A stretch of DNA of 64,000 nt from Faeciplasma sp045660445. GTDB lineage: Bacteria > Bacillota > Clostridia > Oscillospirales > Ruminococcaceae. The notes below the pieces were generated by a model. That model ran no database searches. It was not told the DNA's origin and saw only the letters and a program-made list of their open reading frames with translations. Every line of letters begins with the position of its first letter. Within the stretch, counting starts at the first letter, position 1. A program made the position numbers and the translations under genes. Location of the stretch: contig JAZRDR010000010.1 of the NCBI GenBank assembly GCA_045660445.1, forward strand, positions 124,001 through 188,000, written 5' to 3'. This document shows, piece by piece, positions 27,942 through 37,350 of the stretch.

Positions 27942-28892
27942 TCACCTCGTGTTTATTACACCCGATTTCTTAATGATCTCAAGAGCTCTATTAACCACTT
28001 CATTAAAATCAACACATTCATCGGGATATATCCAGTTTATTCTCTCATCACGTCTGAACCACGTAAGCTGGCGTTTTGCATAATGTCTTGTTTCAAGCTT
28101 AAGCTTTTCAATACATTCGTCAAGAGACTTCTCGCCCTTAAAATATAGAGAAAGCTCTTTATATCCAATTGCTTGATATGACGTTTTTAAAGAATCATCG
28201 CTTAAAACACGCTCGGCTTCTTCAAGAAGTCCTAATTCCAGCATCATATCAACTCGAAGATTTACCCTATTATATAAATTCTGTCTGTCCGCATAGTTAA
28301 TGCCTATCATGCAAACATCATAAGGGCTTTCGATGAGCTTGCTGTTTTTAACAGTTTCGGTCATCGTAGTGCCGGTCACGCGATAAACCTCAATAGCTCG
28401 AATAATTCGGTTGAGATTGTTTTCGTGAAGTTTTTCTGCGGCCTTGGGATCAAACGATTTAAGCATATCAAGCAAATAACTGTTTCCGTGTTCCTCAGCT
28501 AATGCCAAAAGCTCTTGTCTTATCTCAGTAGAAGAGCAAGTATCATCAAAATTGACGTTATCTATCAATGAGTTTATATAAAGGCCTGTCCCACCACAAA
28601 CAAGTGGGATGGCTCCCCTATCGGAAATGTCTTTGATAGCTTTGTGAGCAAGACGGACATAATCAGCAACCGAGAAACTATCCCCGGGTTCCAAAAAGTC
28701 GATAAGGTGGTGCTTAACACCGTCCATTTCTTCAAGAGTGGGCTTTGCAGTTGCGATCTGCATGCCTTTATAGACCTGCATTGAATCAGCGGAAACAACC
28801 TCGCATCCCAATGCCTTTGCAACTGCGATAGATAACGCAGTTTTTCCTGACGCAGTCGGTCCGCATATGACAATGAGTGGCTGCTTAGACAT
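27942..28892 (-). CDS. miaA: tRNA dimethylallyltransferase MiaA
   Basis: A 316-residue enzyme adding the isopentenyl group to A37 of tRNAs reading UNN codons. Walker A is GPTASGKTALS (residues 10-20), then SADSMQVYKGM, a DFLEPGDSFSVADY segment and the C-terminal RHYAKRQLTWFRRD. It follows mutL after three bases. Gene order mutS-mutL-miaA is widespread. Confidence 0.97.
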   Translation of the reverse strand: MSKQPLIVICGPTASGKTALSIAVAKALGCEVVSADSMQVYKGMQIATAKPTLEEMDGVKHHLIDFLEPGDSFSVADYVRLAHKAIKDISDRGAIPLVCGGTGLYINSLIDNVNFDDTCSSTEIRQELLALAEEHGNSYLLDMLKSFDPKAAEKLHENNLNRIIRAIEVYRVTGTTMTETVKNSKLIESPYDVCMIGINYADRQNLYNRVNLRVDMMLELGLLEEAERVLSDDSLKTSYQAIGYKELSLYFKGEKSLDECIEKLKLETRHYAKRQLTWFRRDERINWIYPDECVDFNEVVNRALEIIKKSGVINTR

Positions 28893-28895
28893 TAT

Positions 28896-30872
28896 TTACA
28901 CGATCCTTTTAAACATTTTTTCAATTTCTCGCTTTGTCAGCTTAACGGTAATCGGCCTTCCATGAGGGCAGTATCTCAAATCTCCATCCTCAATCATCTC
29001 GACAAGTCGCTCCAACTCTTGCTTAGATGTAAAGCTATTTGCCTTTATAGATGCTTTGCAGGCAATTGAGTGATATAATTCATCAAACAGCTCATCACCC
29101 TTGTTGTTTTTACCTGCAGCAAGAATATCGGCAAGTCTTGTCAATAGATCAGCAGGATCTTCTTCATCAGTTAACACAGGTATCCCTTCAAGCATAACTC
29201 TTGGCGCAGTAGCAAAGTTAATACCAAAACCAAGCTGTATACAAATATCCTTATTATCCAAAAGAGCGTCATACTCTTCGTGAGTTAAGGTTACAGATAC
29301 AGGAATCATAAGCGACTGCATATCAAGTGATTTAGAACCATTTTTAAGCTTCTCGAAATTATATCTTTCGTGTGCGGCGTGCTTGTCGATCAGATACATA
29401 TCATCACCATATTCACAAACGATATATGTCTTAAATAACTCACCGATAACTTTAATATGCTTCTTATTTGGAATCTCCTCTTCGAACGTGGGCAAAGGAA
29501 CAGGATCAGCTCGCTTAAGCGAAGAAGGCGTTATGTATACATATTTATCGTCAGACGTAACGACAGCGGTCTCAGGCTTTACTTCCTGAGAATCTGGTCT
29601 TCCAAAGTAAACCCCGATGCCCTTGTCTTTAAATTGATTTTCAGTTTTTAAAACAGGTGTGCGAGCTATAGGTCTTTCAGCGGAACGATTATTCATTTCT
29701 TGCAAAACCACTGACTCTGCTTTGACACCAGAGTTACTTTTTTGAATGTCCTTGTCAATATCCGATTGAGTAGAACGGAAAACATATTGAGAGCCTTCTG
29801 TAACAGGCTCGGGTTTCTTAAATATCTCACGCGGAGTATATTTTCTTTCCGGAGGCGGTTCCTTGGTTATCCTTCCGCTAACATCATGATTCACAAGCGA
29901 GTTCATAATTGCAAAATACATTGCATCATAAACAATTCTCTCGTTAGAAAAACGAACTTCAATTTTTGCCGGATGAACATTAACGTCAATATTTGCAGGA
30001 TTGATGCTTATCAGCAAAACACAACCCGGGAATTTTCCGGTCATAATTTGATTTCTAAATGCTTCTTCAAGTGCGACCATGCATGTTACGCTCTTAACAT
30101 ATCTGCTATTAATAAAGAAATTCTGAAATGCGCGATTTGCTTTAGCGTTGATAGGACGAGTTATATAACCCTCGATATGAACTCCGTCCATTGTATAATT
30201 GACAGGAATAATAGTTTTTGCAAAATCGCTTCCGAAAATAGAATATATAACGGAATAAAGATTTCCGTCACCCGGAGTGTTCATTTCGCGCTTGTTATCT
30301 CTTATAAATTTAAAAGATATCTCGGGATGAGAAAGAGCAAGCTTTTGAATCATTGTTGCAATTGCGTTGCCTTCGCTGACGTCCTTCTTCAAGAACTTCA
30401 GTCTTGCAGGGACGTTATAAAACAGATCTCTTATGACAAATGTCGTTCCATCAGGACAACCGCAAGACTCAAGCAGGCATTCATTGCCGCCTTCGACAAC
30501 ATAATGCCAACCAAGTTCATCATTCTTTTGTTTTGATATAACATCAACCTTTGATACTGCACAAACAGAAGCAAGAGCCTCTCCTCTGAAACCTAACGTT
30601 GAAATAGCGTTAAGATCATCCTGCTCATAAATCTTGCTAGTTGCATGACGAACAAAGGCAAGCGAAATATCCTCTTTCGACATTCCGCAGCCGTTATCGG
30701 TTATACGTATATATGTTCTGCCACCGTTTTTGATCTCGACAACAATATTTGTAGCGCCGGCATCTATTGAATTCTCGACCATTTCTTTTACTACTGAAGA
30801 AGGCCTCTCAATAACCTCACCGGCGGCGATCAGCTCATATACCGATTTATCAAGCAGTTTTATTGCTCCCAT
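28896..30872 (-). CDS. mutL: DNA mismatch repair protein MutL
   Basis: A 658-residue GHKL ATPase and probable nicking endonuclease. ATPase motifs are ENSIDAGA, DNGCGM and GFRGEAL. The C-terminal metal motif reads DKHAAHERYNFE, equivalent to DQHA(X)2E(X)4E with Lys for Gln, and CPHGRP completes the site. That motif marks the endonuclease-type MutL of organisms without MutH. Nine bases after mutS. Confidence 0.97.
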   Translation of the reverse strand: MGAIKLLDKSVYELIAAGEVIERPSSVVKEMVENSIDAGATNIVVEIKNGGRTYIRITDNGCGMSKEDISLAFVRHATSKIYEQDDLNAISTLGFRGEALASVCAVSKVDVISKQKNDELGWHYVVEGGNECLLESCGCPDGTTFVIRDLFYNVPARLKFLKKDVSEGNAIATMIQKLALSHPEISFKFIRDNKREMNTPGDGNLYSVIYSIFGSDFAKTIIPVNYTMDGVHIEGYITRPINAKANRAFQNFFINSRYVKSVTCMVALEEAFRNQIMTGKFPGCVLLISINPANIDVNVHPAKIEVRFSNERIVYDAMYFAIMNSLVNHDVSGRITKEPPPERKYTPREIFKKPEPVTEGSQYVFRSTQSDIDKDIQKSNSGVKAESVVLQEMNNRSAERPIARTPVLKTENQFKDKGIGVYFGRPDSQEVKPETAVVTSDDKYVYITPSSLKRADPVPLPTFEEEIPNKKHIKVIGELFKTYIVCEYGDDMYLIDKHAAHERYNFEKLKNGSKSLDMQSLMIPVSVTLTHEEYDALLDNKDICIQLGFGINFATAPRVMLEGIPVLTDEEDPADLLTRLADILAAGKNNKGDELFDELYHSIACKASIKANSFTSKQELERLVEMIEDGDLRYCPHGRPITVKLTKREIEKMFKRIV

Positions 30873-30881
30873 GAAAACTCC

Positions 30882-33494
30882 TTAAATATACTTTATAACA
30901 TCCTCAATAAGCTCGCGAAGTTCTGAATCCGAAAGCTCATCTATATTTGTTTTTCTTAAAATATCAATTGCGCTCGTTTCGTTAATTGCATCAAATGAGA
31001 TCTGATCATCATTCGATTTAACAGACGAAATTGAAGCATTTTTAATCTCTAAGTTTGTCAAAAGTTCTTTTGCGCGCTTGAGTATCTTTACAGGTAACCC
31101 AGCGAGCTTTGCAACTTCGATACCATAGCTCTCATCGACTCCGCCGCGGACAATCTTTCTAAGGAATCTTATACCATCTCCGTGACGTTTTACTGCAACA
31201 CTGTAATTCTTCACGCCGGAAAGCTTTTCCTCAAGCTCGATAAGCTCGTGATAATGAGTTGCAAACAAGGTTTTGCAGCCAATATGTTTAGGATCTGCAA
31301 TATATTCCGCAACACTTTGCGCAATGCTAATACCGTCGAATGTAGAAGTTCCTCTTCCTACTTCATCGAGGATTACAAGGCTTCGTTGAGTTGCATGTTT
31401 AACAATGTCAGCAACCTCGCTCATTTCAACCATAAATGTCGACTGACCTGCAGAAAGATCATCCGATGCTCCGACACGAGTAAATATCTGATCTACAACA
31501 GATATTTTTGCATAGTCGGCAGGAACAAAGCAGCCGATCTGTGCCATAAGCGTTATAAGCGCGACCTGGCGCATATATGTAGATTTACCCGACATATTGG
31601 GTCCGGTAATTATAGACATTCTGTTATCCGAAAGGTCTAAATATGTATCGTTAGGAACGAACATCTCGTCCTTAAGCATAAGCTCAACAACGGGATGTCT
31701 GCCATTTTTAATTTGGATTATGCCATCGATAGCCATCTCGGGCTTAGTATAATTGTTATTTATAGATACAGTTGCAAACGAAGCCAATACGTCAATATTA
31801 GCCAAAGCTGTGGCAGTTTTCTGAATAACATCAAGCCAGCTTGCCACAAAATCTCGAACCTCGTTAAAGATTGCAGATTCAAGGGCAACTATTTTTTCAG
31901 AAGCACCTAAAATCATGTTTTCTGCATTTTTAAGCTCTTCAGTAATAAAGCGTTCAGCGTTCGCAAGAGTTTGTTTTCTTATATAATCCTGAGGGACAAG
32001 ATCATAGAAGGATCTTGTAACCTCGATATAATAACCGAACACACGGTTATATCCAATTTTCAAATTTTTAATGCCTGTTCTTTCGCGCTCTCTTTCAGCA
32101 ATGTCGTCAATAATCTTCTTGCCGTTTTTAACAACATAGCGCAAATTATCAAGCTCACCGTTAAAGCCATCCTTGATGACATCGCCGTCTTTTAAAGCAG
32201 CAGGCGGATTGTCGACAATGGCATTCTCAATAAGTGAGCATATATCCTCCAAAATGGAGATATCTGAATTCAATTCTCTGATTAGATCAGAGTTGAAATT
32301 TGAAAGAATCTCTTTAGCTGCAGGAATCCTTTGAGCTGTATAGGAAAGTGATTTTAAATCATTGGGAGTTGCAGTTTTATACATGACTCTTGTCATCAAG
32401 CGCTCAATATCATAAACGCCGGAAAGAGCCTCGCAAAGTTCGCCCAAGGATACGGTATCACGGCACATTGCTTCAACAGCATCGTGACGTCTTATAATGC
32501 GGTAAGGATTGATCAAGGGCTGTTCGATGTATGACTTAAGCATACGTCTGCCCATAGAGGTTTTTGTTTGGTCAAGCACCCACAAAAGAGAGCCCTTCTT
32601 ATCACCGTTACGAAGTGTTTTTGAAATTTCAAGGTTATTTCTGGCTGTATAGCCCAAGATCATTACCTGTTCACCATCGTGCTGAACTATCTGCGAAAAT
32701 CTTCCGACATTTGTCTTTTGTGTTTCATAGATATATCCAAACAAAGCAGCAACAGCTTTTGTGCTTTCATCAGCCTCGTTAAGTCCAAGACTTTCTATCG
32801 AGCTGCAATTAAACTGTGCGAAAATGGCACCGATATTATCAGATACACTAAACTTAGATTCATCAAGGGAATGCAAGCTGGCCTTCATTTTATCGGAAAC
32901 AAAATCACAAACAGAATCAAGACGCAAAAATTCCCTTTGACAAAGAATTTCAACAGGTGAAAATCTTGATAATTTATTGATGATACCAACTTCAAGCTCT
33001 TTGTCAGTTACGTTAAACAGATGAGCCTCACCCGTTGACATGTCAGCAAAACACATAGCTGCGGATTTATTGAACAAATAGCAAGAGCAAAGCCAGTTAT
33101 TCTTCTCTTCGTCAAGCATACTGCTTTCTATAACTGTACCCGGTGTTATAATTCTAACGACCTCGCGCTTAACGATACCTTTTGCAGTAGCGGGATCCTC
33201 AACCTGATCGCAGATAACGACATTGTGGCCGAATTCCATCAGCTTTTTAATGTAAACATCGCAAGCGTGATAAGGCACGCCACACATGGGCGCACGCTCA
33301 TCAAGTCCACAGTCTCTTCCGGTCAGAGCAAGTTCAAGCTCGGCTGATACGGTTATAGCATCATCAAAGAACATTTCATAAAAGTCGCCCAATCTGAAGA
33401 ACACGACATTATCCATATTCTGAATTTTCACATCATAATACTGTCGCATTCCTGCCGAAAGCTTGTTGGGATCGACGTCTTTAATTCTAAGCAT
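30882..33494 (-). CDS. mutS: DNA mismatch repair protein MutS
   Basis: An 870-residue mismatch sensor. The mismatch-binding motif GDFYEMFFDDA lies near residues 37-47, Walker A is GPNMSGKSTYMRQVALI, and Walker B is LVILDEVGRGTSTFDG. The ATG at 33494 is chosen because GGAG lies eight bases upstream; an in-frame GTG three codons earlier overlaps that site. It is preceded by ylbF after about 33 bases. Confidence 0.98.
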   Translation of the reverse strand: MLRIKDVDPNKLSAGMRQYYDVKIQNMDNVVFFRLGDFYEMFFDDAITVSAELELALTGRDCGLDERAPMCGVPYHACDVYIKKLMEFGHNVVICDQVEDPATAKGIVKREVVRIITPGTVIESSMLDEEKNNWLCSCYLFNKSAAMCFADMSTGEAHLFNVTDKELEVGIINKLSRFSPVEILCQREFLRLDSVCDFVSDKMKASLHSLDESKFSVSDNIGAIFAQFNCSSIESLGLNEADESTKAVAALFGYIYETQKTNVGRFSQIVQHDGEQVMILGYTARNNLEISKTLRNGDKKGSLLWVLDQTKTSMGRRMLKSYIEQPLINPYRIIRRHDAVEAMCRDTVSLGELCEALSGVYDIERLMTRVMYKTATPNDLKSLSYTAQRIPAAKEILSNFNSDLIRELNSDISILEDICSLIENAIVDNPPAALKDGDVIKDGFNGELDNLRYVVKNGKKIIDDIAERERERTGIKNLKIGYNRVFGYYIEVTRSFYDLVPQDYIRKQTLANAERFITEELKNAENMILGASEKIVALESAIFNEVRDFVASWLDVIQKTATALANIDVLASFATVSINNNYTKPEMAIDGIIQIKNGRHPVVELMLKDEMFVPNDTYLDLSDNRMSIITGPNMSGKSTYMRQVALITLMAQIGCFVPADYAKISVVDQIFTRVGASDDLSAGQSTFMVEMSEVADIVKHATQRSLVILDEVGRGTSTFDGISIAQSVAEYIADPKHIGCKTLFATHYHELIELEEKLSGVKNYSVAVKRHGDGIRFLRKIVRGGVDESYGIEVAKLAGLPVKILKRAKELLTNLEIKNASISSVKSNDDQISFDAINETSAIDILRKTNIDELSDSELRELIEDVIKYI

Positions 33495-33527
33495 TGAACT
33501 CACTCCAAACGAAAAAATTATAATTAA

Positions 33528-33932
33528 TTAGTGGCAACCGCCGCAGGTAGCACAGCTGCCGGAGCAGGAATGCTTGGATTCGCAGGTTGCAGGATCTTCG
33601 CCGTTAGCAGAAAGTGTGATAATGGTGTTGATCTCTTCCATCAAAGAGTCCATGTCAGCCTTTGCATTGTTATAAGCAACCATATTTACATTGCCCATGA
33701 TCTTACCGTAAAGAAGTCTTACGTTGTTGTTGAGCTCGGTAAGCTTTTCGGTATCCTTTTCAGCCTTGGACATTTCCTGGTTAAGCTGCATTCTGCCAAC
33801 ATTGAAATCACCGATGAGCTTCTGAAGCTCTTCATCAGCATCGTTAGCCTTTCTTGCTTCGTGATAAGCAAGATATCTTTCATCCTGCTGCAAAGCCTTG
33901 CCAAGTTCTCTTGTTAATTCGATAACATTCAT
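33528..33932 (-). CDS. ylbF: YlbF/YmcA family regulator with Cys-rich tail
   Basis: A 134-residue helical protein of the YlbF/YmcA family. In B. subtilis, YlbF, YmcA and YaaT form an Fe-S-containing complex that acts with RNase Y in mRNA maturation and affects Spo0A activation. The family core is MNVIELTRELGKALQQDERY and LIGDFNVGRMQLN. The C-terminus ESKHSCSGSCATCGGCH carries five Cys and two His in 17 residues, plus one further Cys just before it, a likely metal or Fe-S ligand set. ATG 33932 has AGGAG ten bases upstream. It heads the mutS-mutL-miaA operon. Confidence 0.85.
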   Translation of the reverse strand: MNVIELTRELGKALQQDERYLAYHEARKANDADEELQKLIGDFNVGRMQLNQEMSKAEKDTEKLTELNNNVRLLYGKIMGNVNMVAYNNAKADMDSLMEEINTIITLSANGEDPATCESKHSCSGSCATCGGCH

Positions 33933-33993
33933 ATTTGTATATCTCCTATAAATTATTTTTATCAATGTTAATTAGACATCAATAATTAGAATT

Positions 33994-34022
33994 AGTTTAC
34001 CACAAAAGATTGAAAAATTCAA
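33994..34022 (-). promoter_or_regulatory. Sigma-A promoter for ylbF-mutS-mutL-miaA
   Basis: TTGAAT (34022-34017) and TAAACT (33999-33994) are spaced by 17 bp on the minus strand. One NrdR-like box fills the spacer and the other lies just upstream of the -35, so a bound repressor would block this promoter. Confidence 0.7.
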
Positions 34023-34046
34023 TAGTTTACACACTAAAGATAGTGT
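34000..34046. promoter_or_regulatory. Candidate tandem NrdR boxes
   Basis: ACACTAAAGATAGTGT (34031-34046) matches the 16-bp NrdR-box consensus ACACWATATATWGTGT at 14 of 16 positions and is a near-perfect palindrome. A weaker box, CCACAAAAGATTGAAA (34000-34015, 10 of 16), begins exactly 31 bp away, the three-helical-turn spacing known for paired NrdR boxes. They lie between divergent genes for mismatch repair and replication initiation. nrdR itself is not in the window. Confidence 0.5.
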
Positions 34047-34081
34047 GAAAATCAATAATTGTCTAAGTAAATACAAAATGA

Positions 34082-34110
34082 TTGAAAATGGCAATTAATT
34101 GTGATATAAT
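34082..34110 (+). promoter_or_regulatory. Sigma-A promoter for DnaD-dnaC pair
   Basis: TTGAAA (34082-34087) and a consensus TATAAT (34105-34110) are spaced by 17 bp, giving a leader of about 23 bases before the ATG at 34140. Confidence 0.82.
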
Positions 34111-34139
34111 GACTGTATATTTCGAAAGGAGTGACTGCA

Positions 34140-35084
34140 ATGGTAAGTATTAAATCGAGAAAATGGAAAAGATTTTTCAGCGTTCCCTGTGCACTGATAG
34201 ATGACTATATTAAGCTTGCCGATGCAGCGGCATTAAAGGTTATTCTTTATCTCCTTTCAAGTGAAAGCGACTATAACTCCGAAAATGATATTATGTCAAC
34301 AACGGGCATAACACAAGCTCAGCTAAATGATGCTATTGCCTTTTGGCAAAAACATGGAATCGTGGAATCTGACAGCTCAGCAGTATCAGTCGAACCTGCA
34401 GTTGATAATAGCAATAACGGTATAACTGCTAAACCTATAACTAAAGTTATTCACTCTCACCTTTCTCCTGCCGATATCACAAAAATGCTTTCTGATGACA
34501 CAAGTATCAGACATTTATTCGACGAGGCCGAGGTTACACTTGGCAGAATTCTCAAGCACTCGGATCATGAAACCATAATTAGCTTAAAGGATTATTACGG
34601 TTTCAGTCCAATGTCTATAATAACTATTTTAGCTTATTGTGCCAATTTAGAAAAAACATCTGCGAAATATATCGAGAGCGTTGCAAAAGGTCTTTTTGAT
34701 AAAGGAATTACAGATTTTGGTGATATTGAAAAGGAATTTGCCCGCCTTAATGAAATTCATTCATTTGAAAACAGGGTCAAGCAATCGTTTGGACTTGATG
34801 CAAAGCTCACCACCAAGCAGAAAGGATACATTGAATCCTGGAAAAGCTCGGGACTTGATGTTGATATAATCGCATATGCTTGCGAGAAATGTATCGATGC
34901 AACCAACAAGATCTCCTTCCCATATATCGATAAGATAATTACAAGCTGGATCTCTAAGAACATTTTAACTGTTGATGATGCCAAGAATGATGACACCAAA
35001 GTATCAAATCAGCGAATAGAAAAGACAAGCTCGTTTGACATAGACGACTTTGACAAGTTCACACTTGGAATCAATAATAAATAA
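34140..35084 (+). CDS. DnaD-domain replication initiation protein
   Basis: A 314-residue protein with an N-terminal winged-helix DnaB/DnaD-like domain and a DnaD-domain segment (LKDYYGFSPMSIITILAYC...YIESVAKGLFDKGI), followed by a second helical repeat (WKSSGLDVDIIAYACEKCI...FPYIDKIITSW). Such proteins remodel origin DNA and recruit the helicase loader in Firmicutes. The ATG at 34140 has AAAGGAG eight bases upstream; a GTG at 34131 overlaps that site. A helicase loader gene follows 21 bases later, the Bacillus dnaB-dnaI arrangement. Confidence 0.88.
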   Translation: MVSIKSRKWKRFFSVPCALIDDYIKLADAAALKVILYLLSSESDYNSENDIMSTTGITQAQLNDAIAFWQKHGIVESDSSAVSVEPAVDNSNNGITAKPITKVIHSHLSPADITKMLSDDTSIRHLFDEAEVTLGRILKHSDHETIISLKDYYGFSPMSIITILAYCANLEKTSAKYIESVAKGLFDKGITDFGDIEKEFARLNEIHSFENRVKQSFGLDAKLTTKQKGYIESWKSSGLDVDIIAYACEKCIDATNKISFPYIDKIITSWISKNILTVDDAKNDDTKVSNQRIEKTSSFDIDDFDKFTLGINNK

Positions 35085-35105
35085 CATTGAAAAGGAATTT
35101 TACAT

Positions 35106-36095
35106 ATGAAATATTCGTCTGAAGCAGTTCAGAAAGCATATTCCGATCTTGATAAGAGGCGCGAAAACACTTTAAATCTCCATCAGTCACACGTTGAGAT
35201 AATCGAAGCTTATCCTGAGATATACAGCGTATATACAAATATTCTTTCAACAAAAACAAAGCTTGCAAACGTCATTTTCTCGCGCTCAGATGATATTAAG
35301 TCTGAAATCGAAAAGATCAGAGATGAAAATCTTGCGATGCAATCTAAACTCAAGTCTATGCTTACAAGTTTGGGCTTTGCTGAGGATTATCTTGAGGTTA
35401 AATATATCTGCCAAAAGTGCAGCGATACCGGCGTTTCAAACGGCAACAGATGCGACTGCGTTACCGAGCTTTTGGATAAGTATTCAGTTTTCGAGCTTAA
35501 TAAAAATTGCAAGATCAAGCTTCACTCTTTTGCTGAATTTAATCTAAATTATTACCCCGAAAGCGTTACATATAAGGGCAACGTTATCAACGCAAAAGAA
35601 ATAATGGCTGAAAACTTAAGATTCTGCATTGATTACACCAACAACTTTACACCTGACTCTGCAGGACTGTTACTTTTGGGAGAGACCGGCTTGGGCAAAA
35701 CTTTCCTTTCCTCTTGCATTGCGTGTGAGGTTTTGAAGAAAGGTTATAGCGTTGCGTTTGATTCTATTCAGAATTATTTACGTGACATTGAGAAAGAGCA
35801 TTTTGGAAGAGCACAAGGTGACACGCTTGAAACTCTTTTAAATGCAGATTTGGTTATTCTTGATGACCTTGGAAGTGAGTTTTCTTCAAGCTTCAATTCA
35901 GCTTCGATATATAACATCATTAACAGCCGTGCAAACATGGGCAAGCCTACGATCGTTTCGACGAATCTCTCGCTTGAGGAGTTGCAGGCAAGATATGATG
36001 ACAGAATCATTTCCCGCCTTTTGGGAATGTATTTAACTCTTCGCTTTATTGGATCGGACATAAGACTTATTAAGAGAAGAAACGGTGAGATATAA
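35106..36095 (+). CDS. DnaC/DnaI-like helicase loader ATPase
   Basis: A 329-residue AAA+ protein. An N-terminal helical domain is followed by a zinc-type CQKCSDTG...CDC cluster (residues about 103-120), then Walker A GETGLGKTF, Walker B LVILDDLGSE and the sensor STNLSLEEL. It is expected to load the replicative helicase DnaB/DnaC at the origin with the DnaD-type protein encoded upstream. IstB-like transposition ATPases share the fold, but the zinc cluster and partner gene favour a helicase loader. Ends at a bidirectional terminator. Confidence 0.9.
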   Translation: MKYSSEAVQKAYSDLDKRRENTLNLHQSHVEIIEAYPEIYSVYTNILSTKTKLANVIFSRSDDIKSEIEKIRDENLAMQSKLKSMLTSLGFAEDYLEVKYICQKCSDTGVSNGNRCDCVTELLDKYSVFELNKNCKIKLHSFAEFNLNYYPESVTYKGNVINAKEIMAENLRFCIDYTNNFTPDSAGLLLLGETGLGKTFLSSCIACEVLKKGYSVAFDSIQNYLRDIEKEHFGRAQGDTLETLLNADLVILDDLGSEFSSSFNSASIYNIINSRANMGKPTIVSTNLSLEELQARYDDRIISRLLGMYLTLRFIGSDIRLIKRRNGEI

Positions 36096-36100
36096 AAAAC

Positions 36101-36130
36101 AGCGGTACGATTAACTTCGTACCGCTTTTT
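36101..36130. terminator. Bidirectional terminator between dnaC-like gene and tyrS
   Basis: A perfect 10-bp stem (AGCGGTACGA/TCGTACCGCT, loop TTAACT) is flanked by T-runs on the plus strand and A-runs on the left side, so it can end both convergent transcripts. Confidence 0.93.
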
Positions 36131-36133
36131 CTT

Positions 36134-37333
36134 TTACTTCTTTATAAGCTTTACAATCTGCTTTTTGCCCTTCTTAAGAATAGCTTCATTAGAAAGGTCG
36201 ATCGCAAGGTTGATATCTGTTACCTTATCATCGTTAACTGAAACGCCGCCCTGCTGGATCAAGCGCTTAGCCTCGCCTCTCGAGGGTGCAAGCTTAGCAG
36301 CAACAAGAGCATCGATAACATTGACGGAATCTATATCAAACTCGAAAGTAGGCATATTTTCATTCGATCCTGCGCCACCAAATACGCTCTTTGCAGTTTC
36401 GAGAGCCTTTGTTGCTTCCTCTTCACCGTGAACGAGTTTCGTGAGTTCGTAAGCCAAAATTTCCTTTGCCTTGTTAAGCTCACTGCCTTCCCACTTGTCC
36501 ATTGCATCGATCTCTTCAAGAGGCAAGAATGTAAGCATTCTTATGCACTTCAAAACGTCGCTGTCGGAAACGTTTCTCCAATACTGGAAGAACTCGTAAG
36601 GGCTTGTCTTCTTGGGATCGAGCCATACTGCATTGCCTGCAGTCTTGCCCATCTTTTTGCCCTGAGAGTCGGTAAGAAGGGTTATTGTCATGCAATGTGC
36701 ATCCTTGCCAAGCTTACGTCTGATAAGCTCTGTACCGCCAAGCATATTGGACCACTGATCGTTTCCGCCAAACTGCATGTTGCAGCCGTGACTCTGGAAC
36801 AAATGATAGAAGTCATAGGACTGCATGATCATATAGTTAAATTCAAGGAAGCTTAAACCGTTTTCCATTCTCTGCTTATAGCATTCAGCTCTTAACATAT
36901 TGTTTACAGAGAAGCATGCACCAACTTCACGCAAAAGATCAACATAGTTAAGGTTCAAAAGCCAATCGGCATTGTTAACCATCTGAGCCTTGCCTTCACC
37001 GAAATCGATAAAGCGTTCCATCTGACGCTTGAAGCATTCAGCATTGTGATTGATATCATCAATAGTGAGCATCTTTCTCATATCAGTTCTGCCCGAAGGG
37101 TCACCGATCATGGTTGTACCGCCACCGATAAGAGCGATAGGCTTGTTGCCTGCCATCTGCAAACGCTTCATAAGTGTGAGAGCCATGAAATGACCTGCTG
37201 TAAGAGAATCAGCTGTGCAGTCAAAACCGATATAGAATGTTGCTTTACCGTTGTTGATCATTTCTCTGATGTGTTCTTCATCAGTAACCTGAGCTATTAA
37301 TCCTCTGGCTTTAAGTTCTTCATAAATTTGCAT
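36134..37333 (-). CDS. tyrS: Tyrosyl-tRNA synthetase
   Basis: A 399-residue class I synthetase. The HIGH-equivalent is TAGHFMALTLMKRLQ, the tyrosine-binding region has NYMIMQSYDFYHL and GGNDQWSN, and the KMSKS-equivalent is KKMGKTAGNAVW, a normal TyrS variant. A C-terminal S4 domain (APSRGEAKRLIQQGGVSVN) binds tRNA. ATG 37333 has AGGAGG eight bases upstream. Expression is governed by the T-box leader directly before it. Confidence 0.98.
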   Translation of the reverse strand: MQIYEELKARGLIAQVTDEEHIREMINNGKATFYIGFDCTADSLTAGHFMALTLMKRLQMAGNKPIALIGGGTTMIGDPSGRTDMRKMLTIDDINHNAECFKRQMERFIDFGEGKAQMVNNADWLLNLNYVDLLREVGACFSVNNMLRAECYKQRMENGLSFLEFNYMIMQSYDFYHLFQSHGCNMQFGGNDQWSNMLGGTELIRRKLGKDAHCMTITLLTDSQGKKMGKTAGNAVWLDPKKTSPYEFFQYWRNVSDSDVLKCIRMLTFLPLEEIDAMDKWEGSELNKAKEILAYELTKLVHGEEEATKALETAKSVFGGAGSNENMPTFEFDIDSVNVIDALVAAKLAPSRGEAKRLIQQGGVSVNDDKVTDINLAIDLSNEAILKKGKKQIVKLIKK

Positions 37334-37350
37334 TTTAACTTCCTCCTAAA

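Noticed and set aside
36134..37333. TyrS KMGKT in place of KMSKS
   Set aside because: E. coli-type TyrS has a similar GKT loop (KFGKTEGGAVW), so this is normal.
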